Assembly (NCBI GenBank): GCA_963802575.1
Contig: CAWDJF010000002.1
Span: forward strand, 62,001 to 126,000
Source: DATFTE01 sp963802575
GTDB taxonomy: Bacteria; Acidobacteriota; Terriglobia; Terriglobales; Acidobacteriaceae
Direction: 5' to 3'
DNA length: 64,000 nt
Positions 34,941 to 44,744 of this stretch are shown piece by piece; the first letter of the stretch is position 1; each line of letters starts with the position of its first letter. The position numbers and the translations under genes are program-made. Under the pieces are notes generated by a model. The model had not been told where the DNA came from and made no database searches. It was given only the letters and a program-made list of their open reading frames with translations.

Positions 34941-36487
34941 GGCTGTTGAAAAAGTCCCTCGACAGAAGGCTTTTTTATCTGCGAGCATGCCGTCGTCGGT
35001 TTTTTTGTGTCCGTTCGATTAAGTGGTGGTCGGCAGAACCGATGTTGTCGGCTGACTTAGGAAGCGCACCAGCCGTTTTATGTTCTGCGCTATCGCTGCC
35101 AAGAAGAACTGCTCGCGGACGAACTTCAGTCTCCGCAGGCGCAAGCGGCGCAGTCCTATCTGATTCTTCAGTTCCGCGAACAGGGCTTCCACTTTCTTTC
35201 TCTGCCGTTGCGCCTTGGCGAACTCTGGTGTGTTGACCAACTGCCGCGCACGTTGCCGGGCTGGTTCATTCTGGTGGATGATCAGGCCCCGAAAGGCAGC
35301 ACTGGTGCATTGCGGTCGGAGCGGGCACGGGCCACACTTTTTTCGTGTCCCGATGTAGTTGAAGGCTCGATTGCGATAAACTCGGCCACCGTAGTTGAGG
35401 AACTGGCCAGCAGGACAGATATAGCGATTGTTTTCCGGTTCGTACGTGAAACGCTCGGGGCCAAAGAATGGGCTTCTCTTTCTGTGGATACTGTCCCGCG
35501 TGCGCATGTAGGGAGTGATGCCGCGATCCGCCAGCCACTGCAAGAACTCCCCGTTCCCGTAGGTCGTGTCGGCCGCTACCGATTCTGGTGTTCGTTCTTG
35601 CCATTGCGCGAAGCGCGTGAGCATGTCCTGCGCGGCCACTGTTTCCTGACTCATCCGTGCCGCCGTCGCTTGTACTCCCACGATCACGCAACTGTGATTG
35701 TCCACCAGATAGTTGTCGTAGTATCCCAGCCGCGCCGGTGTGCCGCCCTTAGTGGCGTAGGTAGAGTCGGGATCGGTGGTCGAAACCTGGTCCTGTTCAT
35801 GCACCGGCTCCTCCACCGGATTCCGCTCTTCCACTTCTCGCAGATACTGCCGCACGGTGTGATGAACTTGGGCCGCTTCCGCTAACTGCTGACGCGGAAT
35901 GCGGCTCTCCTTGCTGGCATTCGCCTCCACGAAACTGCCGTCCACCGACAAATGCTGGCCCTGTACCAGCCCCACTTCCACACACTGCCGCACGATCTGC
36001 TCAAACAACTCCTCGAACAGCTTTGACTCCTGAAACCGCCCGTGCCGGTTCTTCGAGAACGTCGAATGATGCGGAATCTCCTGATCGAATCCCAGACCGG
36101 TGAACCAGCGCCACGCCAGGTGCATGCGCAGTTCCTCCACCAGCCGCCGTTCGCTGGTGATGCCGTACAGGTACCCGATCAGCAGAATGCGCAACAGAAG
36201 CTCGGGATCAATCGAGGGGCGGCCACCATCGCTGTAACTCTCTTTCAGCTTTTCCCGTACGAAGGCAAAGCTGATGTGCTTGTCGATGAGCCGCAGCAGG
36301 TGGGACTCAGGTACCTGATCTTCCAGCCGGAAGTAGTAGAACAGCGCTTCGGAGCGGTCGTGTTGCCCCATCATGATCAGCAGGCCTCCGACAATCAGAA
36401 TCCAACAGAGCATGGGCAGGATCATTTCCTTCTAACATGCTTCTGCTGATTCTCATCCCGCTAATCGACGTGACTTTTTCAACACCC
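34941..36487. mobile_element. IS1182-type insertion sequence (1547 bp)
   Basis: Terminal inverted repeats: GGCTGTTGAAAAAGTC (34941-34956) and, inverted, GACTTTTTCAACACCC (36472-36487), 15 of 16 matching. Contains one transposase gene. No target duplication is apparent. It begins 8 bases beyond the IS110-type element. Confidence 0.88.
35019..36374 (-). CDS. IS1182-family transposase (DDE type)
   Basis: 451 residues from ATG 36374, with GGAGG about 9 bases upstream; a longer frame adds a hydrophobic leader that is probably not translated. The N-terminal DUF772 domain (LLRLIDKHISFAFVREKLKE, SIDPELLLRILLIGYLYGIT, HLAWRWFTGL) is followed by the DDE core: HLSVDGSFVEANAS (first Asp), SVAADTTYGNGEFL (second Asp) and the C-terminal RKKVEALFAELKNQIGLRRL with the Glu. 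A CPLRPQC zinc-like patch lies before it, typical of the IS5/IS1182 group. Reading frame intact, so possibly active. Confidence 0.92.
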   Translation of the reverse strand: MMGQHDRSEALFYYFRLEDQVPESHLLRLIDKHISFAFVREKLKESYSDGGRPSIDPELLLRILLIGYLYGITSERRLVEELRMHLAWRWFTGLGFDQEIPHHSTFSKNRHGRFQESKLFEELFEQIVRQCVEVGLVQGQHLSVDGSFVEANASKESRIPRQQLAEAAQVHHTVRQYLREVEERNPVEEPVHEQDQVSTTDPDSTYATKGGTPARLGYYDNYLVDNHSCVIVGVQATAARMSQETVAAQDMLTRFAQWQERTPESVAADTTYGNGEFLQWLADRGITPYMRTRDSIHRKRSPFFGPERFTYEPENNRYICPAGQFLNYGGRVYRNRAFNYIGTRKKCGPCPLRPQCTSAAFRGLIIHQNEPARQRARQLVNTPEFAKAQRQRKKVEALFAELKNQIGLRRLRLRRLKFVREQFFLAAIAQNIKRLVRFLSQPTTSVLPTTT

Positions 36488-36542
36488 ACGCCTGTTAACA
36501 GAAACTGGTGCGAATTGCAGGCTTATGCATTAGAGTCGGGAT

Positions 36543-36959
36543 ATGCATGAGGGAGACAAAACGACCCAGCCAACCGACAGCCTTGAAAGGATTCCACAGA
36601 TAACAAAGAGGCTAGGGTGGCGTCTCCACCTAGGCGTTGTTCTTTACACCGCTGTCGTTTTGTTCGTCACCATGCGTTGGTTCCCTAAGTTTTATTGGTC
36701 GATATTTGCGGCTGGCTTGGTGATTAGCGCAGTAATAATTCGTTTTTGGTTGTTTTCGCGGAGACTGTGGTTCTGGGCAGCGATCCTGCTGATGGCCGTG
36801 CTTCAAGTTGGTGTGGTGTTCGCGACAAACGAATGGGCCAACAGGTATAAGGGATCGTTCATATTCTTTCTTATCCTTTTCGAGTTCTTTGTGATTGACG
36901 CGGTAGTCCGCTGGATTTCCCCGGAATTGAGACTGGCCAAGGAGATGCGCCGGGATTAG
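36543..36959 (+). CDS. multi-pass membrane protein, unknown function
   Basis: 138 residues. Four hydrophobic helices at about 28-46, 50-72, 75-95 and 105-122; cytoplasmic N-terminus with 25 polar residues. No motif recognised. The gene begins just outside the right end of the IS1182 element, which may have separated it from its original neighbours. GC content looks lower than that of the housekeeping genes. ATG 36543 lacks a strong ribosome-binding site. Confidence 0.55.
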   Translation: MHEGDKTTQPTDSLERIPQITKRLGWRLHLGVVLYTAVVLFVTMRWFPKFYWSIFAAGLVISAVIIRFWLFSRRLWFWAAILLMAVLQVGVVFATNEWANRYKGSFIFFLILFEFFVIDAVVRWISPELRLAKEMRRD

Positions 36960-37085
36960 AAAGCATCGCGATCCCGGCGTTAGCACTCAGAACAAGCCAG
37001 AAGAAGAGCTTCTTCCTACCGTTTTCGGCTAGTTCCTGCAAAATCGAGTGGTACTCCTCCCCACAAAATCCGAAGCGGACATAAA

Positions 37086-37272
37086 GGGGCTGGCCGAACC
37101 TTTCTCGTGCCGCGTCTTAGATTGTGGTTGCCGCATCCTTCGCGATTCTCGAAGGATGGGAATTTGCGACTCCCGAGGTTGAGATCACCGCGCCCACCTT
37201 TGGAAAACCGCGAAAGGTGGGGCATCCCCGTTCATATTTTACGAGGGAGTTCGGAAGGCTGGGCCAGCCCCC
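37086..37272. repeat. MITE-like element, copy 1
   Basis: 187 bp bounded by inverted GGGGCTGGCC (37086-37095) and GGCCAGCCCC (37262-37271). The interior is nearly the same as 39297-39485, including CTCGTGCCGCGTCTTAGATT and CGCGAAAGGTGGGGCATCCC. Non-autonomous; no gene inside. Confidence 0.85.
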
Positions 37273-37332
37273 ATCACTGCTCAATTCACCCTACGGAAAT
37301 GTTTCATCAACCAGCGCCATCAAGATGCAGAT

Positions 37333-38991
37333 TCAGTGACCCAAATCGTGAGGAACGATAACTGGCGCCGATTGTGTTGATGTCTTGCCGAGATTGTTGC
37401 GTGCGCCAACAGTAACCCTATAAACACGTCCATTGGGGTCCCTACTTATGCGCGAGGCTTGCAGCCAAACAGTGAAACTGTAAGCGCCTTCGGCATCTAA
37501 AGTTATCCTCCCGCTGGGCTGTATTTTGCCGTATTCATCTCTCACAGAATAAGCTGCAGTTTTTATGCTGCAATTTGTGTCGGTATTGGTAATCGCTCCA
37601 GAAACGTTGACTCGCACCATTCTCCCATTCGGTGGCCATAGCAAACTCGGGGTAGCCGCCAGCGTTACCGTGGGAGCAGTGGTGCAGAAGGGGGTGTTGT
37701 TGAGCAGCACATCGACGTTCTCGACGACTACGTCGGGCTTCCCGTCCCGATTCAAGTCTGCAACCGCCACGGAGTCTAAAAAGGTACCTCCGGAGTCGAG
37801 GCTCAGGGCTGACTGGAAGGTTCCATTACCGAGACCCAGCAGAACGCCAAGAGCACGGGTATCGGGCCAAATCCCGCCGAGGTTGGCCACAACCAAATCG
37901 GACTTCGCATCTCCGTTCACATCTGCTACTGCAACCGAACGAGCGTAAAATCCACCTGAAGCGAAGCTGACAGCTGGTTGAAAAGTTCCGTCACCGTCGC
38001 CCAGGAGCACGCCGACGACGCCAGCGTAGTTACAGCCTGAGCACGTCTGCGCCGCTGCCACTAACAAGTCTGGTTTCCCATCCCCGTTCACATCGGCGAC
38101 GGCCAGGGCATCAGAGCCGCCTACCGTGCCTCCCGAGCCGAAGTTCACAGCAGGCTGAAAAGTTCCATTGCCGTTGCCCAGCAACACTCCGACGCTGCCA
38201 TCGTTCGCCACTAGCACGTCAACCTTGCCGTTATGGTTTACATCCCCTAATGCTACCGAACGCCCCCACTGTCCCCCTGAGTCGTAGATCGCGTCGCCCA
38301 ACAAAACTCCACCACCTGCATTCAGCAGCACTTCCACAGATCCTGCTGTACACGTGCAGTCTCCAGTGGAGCATGTACCGCAAACGTCCGCGACCACCAC
38401 GTCCAGGGTGCCGTCGCCATCGACATCTGCTAACGCCACGGAAACTGGATACCAGCCCCCCAACAGGTGGCTCCAAGGTTCACTTAAAGTTCCGTCGCCA
38501 TTGCCGAACATGATGTCGACTATTCCGTATGGGCAGTTATTATCGACGTCCGGCAAGGTCCCGCAAGCATTCACTACTACGACGTCGAGGTGCCCATCTC
38601 CATTCAGATCTCCCAACTTCACCGAAAAGGAGAGGTACCCGCTTGTTTCATAAGTGACGGCGGGTCGGAACGTTCCATCGCCATTACCCAGCAGTACGCC
38701 AATCGCACCGTGTGAACAATAGTCGCTGCTAATACAGACATAGCCTTCGCCGTTCGGACAGGTATCGCCTATAACACATTGGCTCGATACGACAATGTCA
38801 AGGATGCCGTCCCCATTCAGATCGCCGACAGCAACTGATTGAGGATCGTATCCGCCAGAGCCGTATGGAACCGCAGGCAGGAAAGCAGGCACTTGGGCCA
38901 GTACGGGAGGAGCACAGAGAATCAAGAGAGCTCCGATGAATACCGAAACGACGCAAAAAACCACAATCTCCGGAATACGTGCATGTGCCAT
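37333..38991 (-). CDS. secreted FG-GAP/VCBS repeat protein
   Basis: 552 residues. Signal peptide about 1-32 (VVSVFIGALLILCAPPVLAQ). From about 40 to 400, six or seven ~55-residue repeats of the form AVGDLNGDGILDIVV ... GVLLGNGDGTF, the Ca2+-binding DxNxDGxxD loops of an integrin-like beta-propeller. The last ~130 residues form a beta-sandwich-like tail (NTDTNCSIKTAAYSVRDEYG, ending VIVPHDLGH). Exported adhesin-like or carbohydrate-binding role likely, not proven. AGAGGTG lies 5 bases before ATG. A short hairpin (GAGCCGAT-ATCG-ATCGGCTC, 39024-39043) is in the leader. Two MITE-like copies bracket the gene. Confidence 0.88.
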   Translation of the reverse strand: MAHARIPEIVVFCVVSVFIGALLILCAPPVLAQVPAFLPAVPYGSGGYDPQSVAVGDLNGDGILDIVVSSQCVIGDTCPNGEGYVCISSDYCSHGAIGVLLGNGDGTFRPAVTYETSGYLSFSVKLGDLNGDGHLDVVVVNACGTLPDVDNNCPYGIVDIMFGNGDGTLSEPWSHLLGGWYPVSVALADVDGDGTLDVVVADVCGTCSTGDCTCTAGSVEVLLNAGGGVLLGDAIYDSGGQWGRSVALGDVNHNGKVDVLVANDGSVGVLLGNGNGTFQPAVNFGSGGTVGGSDALAVADVNGDGKPDLLVAAAQTCSGCNYAGVVGVLLGDGDGTFQPAVSFASGGFYARSVAVADVNGDAKSDLVVANLGGIWPDTRALGVLLGLGNGTFQSALSLDSGGTFLDSVAVADLNRDGKPDVVVENVDVLLNNTPFCTTAPTVTLAATPSLLWPPNGRMVRVNVSGAITNTDTNCSIKTAAYSVRDEYGKIQPSGRITLDAEGAYSFTVWLQASRISRDPNGRVYRVTVGARNNLGKTSTQSAPVIVPHDLGH

Positions 38992-39296
38992 GGGAACACC
39001 TCTTTTGTGGTTCGAGGCTCAAGGAGCCGATATCGATCGGCTCGCTGGGCGCGGAGTTACAGCTCAGTACACGCTGGGAGTGTTTGGATCATTGCCGAAA
39101 TGATCCAGAAGAATTATCTCGCCGGTGATTCGGCTTTTCCGTGATGGCGGTCACGGTAGTATGGTGAACCCCAGACTCGGGTGTCGGACGAAAAAGCAGG
39201 GCATGACACCGGATGACCGATGCAATCAGGAATTTTCTTTAGGGTTCGTTGCCGCTCCGGGCTTTCGTCAGCGCACTCTTCCACTAACCACCCCGG

Positions 39297-39485
39297 GGGG
39301 CTGGCCCAACCGTTCTCGTGCCGCGTCTTAGATTGTGGTTGCCGCATCCTTCGCGATTCTCGAGGGATGGGAATTCGCAACTCCCGAGGTTGAGTTCAGC
39401 GCGCCCACCTTTCGAAAACCGCGAAAGGTGGGGCATCCCCGTCTAAATTTTAGGAGGGGGTTCGGAAGGCTGGAGCCAGCCCCCA
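39297..39485. repeat. MITE-like element, copy 2
   Basis: 189 bp, direct-oriented second copy of 37086-37272, with the same inverted ends (GGGGCTGGCC / GCCAGCCCCC). Identity by eye is about 88-90%. Confidence 0.85.
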
Positions 39486-39533
39486 AAGTTTCCAGAGCCC
39501 TTTATCTCATTGCCTGCACAATTTCGATACGAA

Positions 39534-40751
39534 TCAGGGGGTGATTTCGAAGATGACGCCCTGGTTCTGAGTGCCGCCTACGACGGCTGTGCCGAAGACA
39601 TTTCCGTTGCTATCGACGGCGACACTGCCGTAGGGGGACCCGCCATTGTTGCCGCCAGGGAAATCGTAAAGGTCGGTCATGGTCCAAGTGCCATTCGTCT
39701 TGGTTAGCTTGAACACGGAGCCGAGGCCATTCGCTCCTTCGGCGTTGGTGAATCCGTAGATGCTTCCCTTGGCAAGAGTCAGTTTGTTGTAGGGTCCGCC
39801 ATAACCGCCGGTGAAGCTGTAGAGAGTGGTGAAGGTCCAGCCTGCTCCGGAAGGCGACAATTCGTAGACAGTGCCGCCGCCATTAACGCCGCCATCGAAC
39901 GTGGTGCCATACAGATTTCCGGCCTGATCGAGGACCACGCCGCCGACCGGGTTTTGTCCGTCATTCAGACCCTGGAAGTTGTAGAGGATGGTCTCTTTCC
40001 AAGTGGAACCGGAGGGCGAGAGCTCGTACACCGCTCCACCCCCATCGGCGCCGCCTTGGGAAGCAGTACCAAAAATATTGCCGTGCGTGTCGAGGGTCAC
40101 GCCTGCCGGCGGGTTGATCGCATCGGTGCCGCTGGTGAAGTTGTAGAGGACGCTTTCGGTCCAGGTTTGACCCGAACGCTTGATTTCGAAGACCGTGCCG
40201 TTGCCATTGGCGCCGCCCAGACTTGTGGTTCCATAGACATTCCCGGCTGCATCCAGCACAGCACCGCCGATGGGTTGAGCACCGTCGGTGCCGGTGCCAA
40301 AACTATGAATCACGATTTCCCTTGTGGGAAGACAGGCGCAGACTTCGAAGGCGGTGCCGAAAAATCCGCCACCTTCGGTGGTTCCAAATAGAGCGCCGTT
40401 CGGGGCCATGGCCAGCGAACCGAAAGCCGGGCCGGAGCCGTCTGGCTCCGCTTTGAAGCTGTACAGCGAAGTGTAGGTCCACAAGGATCCGTTGGGCGCG
40501 AGGCGATAGACGCTGCCGTTGCCGAAGCTGCCACCGAGATAGGTGGTGCCGTAAAGATTTCCTGAGCGATCGAGGATCGGGCCTCCGTAGGGAGTGGCTC
40601 CGTCGCTGCCTTTTCCGGTGAAGTTATGGATGACGGTATAGGTTTGGGAGGCGGCCGTTTGAGAGATGAGTGCTGGAAACAGAACAGCGATCAGTGAAAC
40701 GAAGGATACGGCGAGACGTTGAGTCCACGTTCGGGCGGCGAAGGGTTTCAT
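39534..40751 (-). CDS. secreted GloVer-type tandem-repeat beta-propeller protein
   Basis: 405 residues from ATG 40751 with GAGG upstream; a longer frame to 40889 is rejected because the signal peptide then lies internal. Signal peptide about 1-35 (LAVSFVSLIAVLFPALISQT). Around eight ~45-residue repeats: GGVVLDQAGNLYGTTFDGG ... GTVYELSPSG ... LYSFTGG. This is the 'choice-of-anchor tandem repeat GloVer' pattern that is abundant in Acidobacteriota. Function unknown, presumably cell-surface. No C-terminal sorting motif seen. Confidence 0.88.
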   Translation of the reverse strand: MKPFAARTWTQRLAVSFVSLIAVLFPALISQTAASQTYTVIHNFTGKGSDGATPYGGPILDRSGNLYGTTYLGGSFGNGSVYRLAPNGSLWTYTSLYSFKAEPDGSGPAFGSLAMAPNGALFGTTEGGGFFGTAFEVCACLPTREIVIHSFGTGTDGAQPIGGAVLDAAGNVYGTTSLGGANGNGTVFEIKRSGQTWTESVLYNFTSGTDAINPPAGVTLDTHGNIFGTASQGGADGGGAVYELSPSGSTWKETILYNFQGLNDGQNPVGGVVLDQAGNLYGTTFDGGVNGGGTVYELSPSGAGWTFTTLYSFTGGYGGPYNKLTLAKGSIYGFTNAEGANGLGSVFKLTKTNGTWTMTDLYDFPGGNNGGSPYGSVAVDSNGNVFGTAVVGGTQNQGVIFEITP

Positions 40752-40913
40752 GTTGGGCCTCATCAGACAAGGTGAGAATTTTACTATGGTTTGTTGAGCC
40801 GCCTTGGCACAGATGTTCGAATAGGGACTTCCTTCCTTATTGACAGGCAGCAGTCGTGAAACCACACTTGCGTCCACACCTCGGCCCAATTTTTAGATTC
40901 GGTAGGAGGCCGC

Positions 40914-41705
40914 ATGAACGGAACCACCCCGCAGTATCGCACCGCCAAGTCTTCAACTTTCTCTCCTTTATCTGCGATTGTCGAAAAGAAACTCCTGGGC
41001 TACGCAGCCGCGGCCAGCGCAGCGGGAGTGGCGATGCTGGCCTTTTCGGTGCCGACCGAAGCTGAAGTGATCGCCACCAAAGTCAACATCAGCGTTCCCA
41101 TCAATGCAGGACTGATTCAGTTTGACATCAATAATGACGGACAAATGGACTTCGGGCTTTCCGCCTTTGCGGGCAGCACGACGTGCACGACGGGCGGCAG
41201 GGCAAGGCGGGAACTGGGTTGTCCTTTCGACGATCAGACGAGGGTAAAGCCGGTGAAAGCGGGAAACGAAGTGGGACGGCACGGAAGCTCCTATGGGGCA
41301 AAGTGCGCGGCTGCGCTTCCCGGAGGGGTGAAAGTTGGATCGTCTCACAGTTTCGTGACTAACACCCTGGTCATGGCAGGCCACGCGGGCACGTCGCGGG
41401 GTGTGTATTTCTGTCCCTGGGTTCATAACTCGCAGAACCAACGGTACCTGGGCGTAAAGTTCACTGACTCGAGCAACCAGGTTCACTATGGCTGGGTGCG
41501 AGTAAAAGTGAAGAATGTCCTGTCGGTGCAAATTACCGCGTACGCGTACGAGACAGTGCCGAACCAGCCGATCACGACCGGAGCGACGCAGGGCGCGATG
41601 GCCAGCCAATCGAGTGATGGAACAAATGCGGAGCCTGCCAGCCTGGGCCGACTCGCTCAAGGTGGGGCGGGATTGACGGCCTGGCGCCGACGGGAAAGCG
41701 AATAG
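40914..41705 (+). CDS. exported protein with possible sorting tail, unknown function
   Basis: 263 residues, with TAGGAGG six bases before ATG 40914. A hydrophobic stretch at about 28-48 (LLGYAAAASAAGVAMLAFSV) is a long signal peptide. Next comes DINNDGQMDFGLS, a Ca-loop-like motif, a variable Cys-containing region, then YLGVKFTDSSNQVHYGWVRV, and a C-terminus EPASLGRLAQGGAGLTAWRRR: a short hydrophobic stretch and Arg cluster like a PEP-CTERM-type anchor, though without the PEP motif. Divergent from the GloVer gene; a secreted-protein neighbourhood. Confidence 0.65.
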   Translation: MNGTTPQYRTAKSSTFSPLSAIVEKKLLGYAAAASAAGVAMLAFSVPTEAEVIATKVNISVPINAGLIQFDINNDGQMDFGLSAFAGSTTCTTGGRARRELGCPFDDQTRVKPVKAGNEVGRHGSSYGAKCAAALPGGVKVGSSHSFVTNTLVMAGHAGTSRGVYFCPWVHNSQNQRYLGVKFTDSSNQVHYGWVRVKVKNVLSVQITAYAYETVPNQPITTGATQGAMASQSSDGTNAEPASLGRLAQGGAGLTAWRRRESE

Positions 41706-41784
41706 CGTTGGAGCGGCTCAACGGTAAGCACGTAAAGGATTCGCTCGGGGAGTTTTTGGCTCCCCGAGCGTTGGACTGATCGGT

Positions 41785-44340
41785 TCAGTTCACGCGAGTC
41801 CTGGCCGTGGCCGTGTTGTTGGCAGGATTGGGATCGAAGGTCTTCGAAGTGACCTGCGCTTTGTCGGTGATGGTGCTTCCCGAAGGAGCCGTTACGTTAA
41901 GCACTAGAGTCACAGTGAAGTTCGCGCCCGACGCAAGCGATGCCGCCTGGCATTTCACTGTGCCGGTGCCGCCGACGACGGGAGCAGTGCAGGAACCGGA
42001 CGTGGTGCTTACGCTGCTGAAGGTCGTTCCCGTGGGTGTGGTATCGGACATTTGCACCGTCGTCGCCTGATCCGTTCCTCCGTTAGTTACGACAATGGTG
42101 TAAGTTATGGTCCCTCCGGTTGTAACTTGCCGGGGTGCGCTGTTGGTGACAGACAAGTCGGCGGACAGTTTAAATTTCGTGACGAAGGCATCGAGCAGGC
42201 CGCCGTTGCAGGTTCCGTCGCTGCCGCATTGAGTTTGAAAGGCTCCTGGAGTGGTGACGAAGTTCGCAGACGAGGTCGCGCCGGTGACGTAAGCGTTCCC
42301 GGTTGTATCGATCGCGATCGCTGTCCCAAGATCGGTGCTATTTCCTCCCAGATAGGTTGAGAATAGAAACTGCGAACCGGTGCTGTTCAACTCGGTGACA
42401 AAGGCATCTTCCGTGCCTCCGCCGTAAGCCGACTGCACTGCGTTGGCCAGGGGAAAGTCGACCGAGTCGGTTTCGCCAACGACCCAAGCATTGTTGCTGG
42501 CATCGAGTTTCATGCCTTCGAGCTGCGAATAGTTTTCGTCGCCGCTTCCACCAAGATAGGTGGAGTAGACAAGAGAGCTTCCCTGCGGATTCAGCTTGAG
42601 GATGAAATTGTCTCCGCAGGTGAAACTGGTGGGAATGCAGCCGGCAGAGGCGCCGCCAAATACTGGTTGCGCCGAGCCGGGAGTGATCGGGAAGTCGCTG
42701 GAATCGGTGCCACCGTAGAGATACACATTCTTGGCGCTATCGAGAGCGATCCCGGTCACTGCATCGCCGCTGCTTCCGCCGATGAAGGTCGAGAATACAA
42801 GCGCCGAGCCTCGGCTGTTGAGTTTCGAGACGAAGCCGTCGAACAAGGCATTGCAGTTTCCGTCAGTGCCGCACGTTTTGTCGAATGCACCCGCGGTTGT
42901 GGGAAAGTTCGGCGAGCCAGTCATGCCCACGACGTAAACGTTGTTCGAGGAATCGATGACGACGGTGTAAGCAGCGTCGGCGCTCGGACCGGAACCTCCG
43001 AGGTAGGTGCTGAACACAAGCGCGCTACCGGTTGCGTTCAGCTTGACCACGCCTCCAGTGAGGGTCGAAGAGTTAGAGTTGGTGGTTTGAAAAGCGCCGG
43101 GCGTTACCGGGAAGTTGGTTGAGTTCGTGATTACGGCGCTGTAGAGATTGCCGCTCGCATCCAGTGCGGACGCGCTGAGCTCATCGCCGCCACTCCCTCC
43201 GATGAATGTGGAGTAGACGAATGCGTTGCCGCCGGAATTCAGCTTGAAAGCGAATCCGTCTCCATACAAACCCGTCGTGTCTCCCGCGTAGGTTAACTGG
43301 AAGGCGCCTACCGTGGTGGGGAAGTTTGACGAGAAGGTATCACCGACAACGTAGGCGTTGCCGGAAGCGTCGATGGCGATGCCGCGCCCGATTTCGTCGG
43401 AGGTCCCACCGACAAAAGTCGAGTACACCAGCGCCGACCCTGTGGCGTTGAACTTGGTCACGGCAACATCGCGCCCGCCCGAGTAGCTTTGAATGTTGTG
43501 CAGGACGGGATAGTCGACGGACTCAGTTCTTCCCGCCACATAGACGTTTCCGCTTTTGTCGACGGCGATGCCGTTCATGCGGTCATTGGAGCTGCCTCCG
43601 AGATAGGTGGAGAAGCTCAGCACGGGATCGATGACGAGGTCGCGCGAGGGATCATACGGCCCAACTTCGAAAGCGACCGTGTCTCCGCGGAGAACGTACG
43701 CTCCCGTTACCGGACGGCGTTCGCCGTTGATCGTCTGATACATTTCTGGAGCGTGGAACTCCAGACTATGAACCGGGGCAGCGATCTGCAGGCTGCCGTC
43801 GGCCTTCATCTTCATTTCGGCACCCTCGACCTTCCATGCGATCTTTGCCGGATCGGCGCCCGGCTTCACTACGAAGTCATATTCCAAGTGGCTTTGATTT
43901 CCGTAGTAGAGCAAATCCACTCCCGGATAGACGTCGGAGTATCGCACCCTCGCGAATTGAGGAATTCCTGTGTGCCACTTGGATGGATCATTCCCAATCA
44001 AATAGTTACTTACACCCGGGAGAGATTGTTCGGCGGAGACTTGGGCGGAGGAACTAATATTTTCGAGTTTCAAGCTCAACACTTCAGGCGGACGCCGGCT
44101 CAGCGCGGATTTTCCGGCGCTATCTTCGTTGCCGATTTTCAACACAGCTCCTGTCGGCGTCAGAAACAACACGCCTCCGCCGAGGCGTGAAAGAAATATT
44201 GCTTCACCATCCGTTTGTCCCCTGTTCGGTTCGAATGAAAGCGGCAGACGAGCAAGCTGCGCGCGGGTTGAGGTTGTATTTTGCGCCACACCCGACGCAA
44301 CCAGACACAAGATCACAGTCCACAGAAAAATACTTCGCAC
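41785..44340 (-). CDS. secreted SBBP-repeat protein with C-terminal DUF11 domain
   Basis: 851 residues from GTG 44340, with GGAGG 7 bases upstream; an earlier ATG would bury the signal peptide (about 1-22, SIFLWTVILCLVASGVAQ). Residues about 30-240 are the N-terminal domain that precedes such propellers (LPLSFEPNRGQTDGEAIFLS ... GVDLLYYGNQSHLEYDFVV). About 260-730 holds ten SBBP beta-propeller repeats (GNAYVTGATSSANFVTTPGA type; ALVYSTFVGGTSDE). About 735-850 is one DUF11 Ig-like domain (TITYTIVVTNGGTDQATTVQ). Large surface or secreted protein; typical of Acidobacteriota. Confidence 0.9.
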   Translation of the reverse strand: MRSIFLWTVILCLVASGVAQNTTSTRAQLARLPLSFEPNRGQTDGEAIFLSRLGGGVLFLTPTGAVLKIGNEDSAGKSALSRRPPEVLSLKLENISSSAQVSAEQSLPGVSNYLIGNDPSKWHTGIPQFARVRYSDVYPGVDLLYYGNQSHLEYDFVVKPGADPAKIAWKVEGAEMKMKADGSLQIAAPVHSLEFHAPEMYQTINGERRPVTGAYVLRGDTVAFEVGPYDPSRDLVIDPVLSFSTYLGGSSNDRMNGIAVDKSGNVYVAGRTESVDYPVLHNIQSYSGGRDVAVTKFNATGSALVYSTFVGGTSDEIGRGIAIDASGNAYVVGDTFSSNFPTTVGAFQLTYAGDTTGLYGDGFAFKLNSGGNAFVYSTFIGGSGGDELSASALDASGNLYSAVITNSTNFPVTPGAFQTTNSNSSTLTGGVVKLNATGSALVFSTYLGGSGPSADAAYTVVIDSSNNVYVVGMTGSPNFPTTAGAFDKTCGTDGNCNALFDGFVSKLNSRGSALVFSTFIGGSSGDAVTGIALDSAKNVYLYGGTDSSDFPITPGSAQPVFGGASAGCIPTSFTCGDNFILKLNPQGSSLVYSTYLGGSGDENYSQLEGMKLDASNNAWVVGETDSVDFPLANAVQSAYGGGTEDAFVTELNSTGSQFLFSTYLGGNSTDLGTAIAIDTTGNAYVTGATSSANFVTTPGAFQTQCGSDGTCNGGLLDAFVTKFKLSADLSVTNSAPRQVTTGGTITYTIVVTNGGTDQATTVQMSDTTPTGTTFSSVSTTSGSCTAPVVGGTGTVKCQAASLASGANFTVTLVLNVTAPSGSTITDKAQVTSKTFDPNPANNTATARTRVN

Positions 44341-44744
44341 AGGGATGCCTCCAATGGCAAGAAGATACGGGGGAGGAAAAACGACGACAGTTTTTATCAC
44401 ACTTCGCGGAGGAAAAGGAAGGGATCGGAGCCTAAGCGCAAAACAAACTCAAACACAAACCAACGAATGGAGCCCTTTGTGCTTGTCCTGATCGTTATTA
44501 CTCAACAATAAAACCTTCGGGCGAACGAATCTGCAAGGTCACTCCGACGACTGGGGAGACCATTCTTTACAGCTTCGCCGGCTCAAGGGATGGCAACGGT
44601 CCGCAGGCTGATGTCCGCGGGCGCGGTTCTTAGGGGAGAATCTGTATCTTGCGGGTCGCTACCCGGTTCTCCTGAAGGAATTCTCACGGAGAACTACGGA
44701 TTCGCCGCGGGAAATCCAACGCGGCGGCCGCATCCCATATAGCG
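44341..44744. other. spacer upstream of the SBBP gene and a small + strand gene
   Basis: Divergent promoter region. GC-rich part 44570-44740 has several possible stems (e.g. CCGCGGGCGCGG and GGAGAATCTG/CTCCTGAAGG) that look RNA-like, but I do not recognise a known riboswitch class. Confidence 0.4.

Noticed and set aside
34937..36491. Target site duplication of the IS1182-type element
   Set aside because: The bases flanking the inverted repeats (GAGT on the left, ACGC on the right) do not match.
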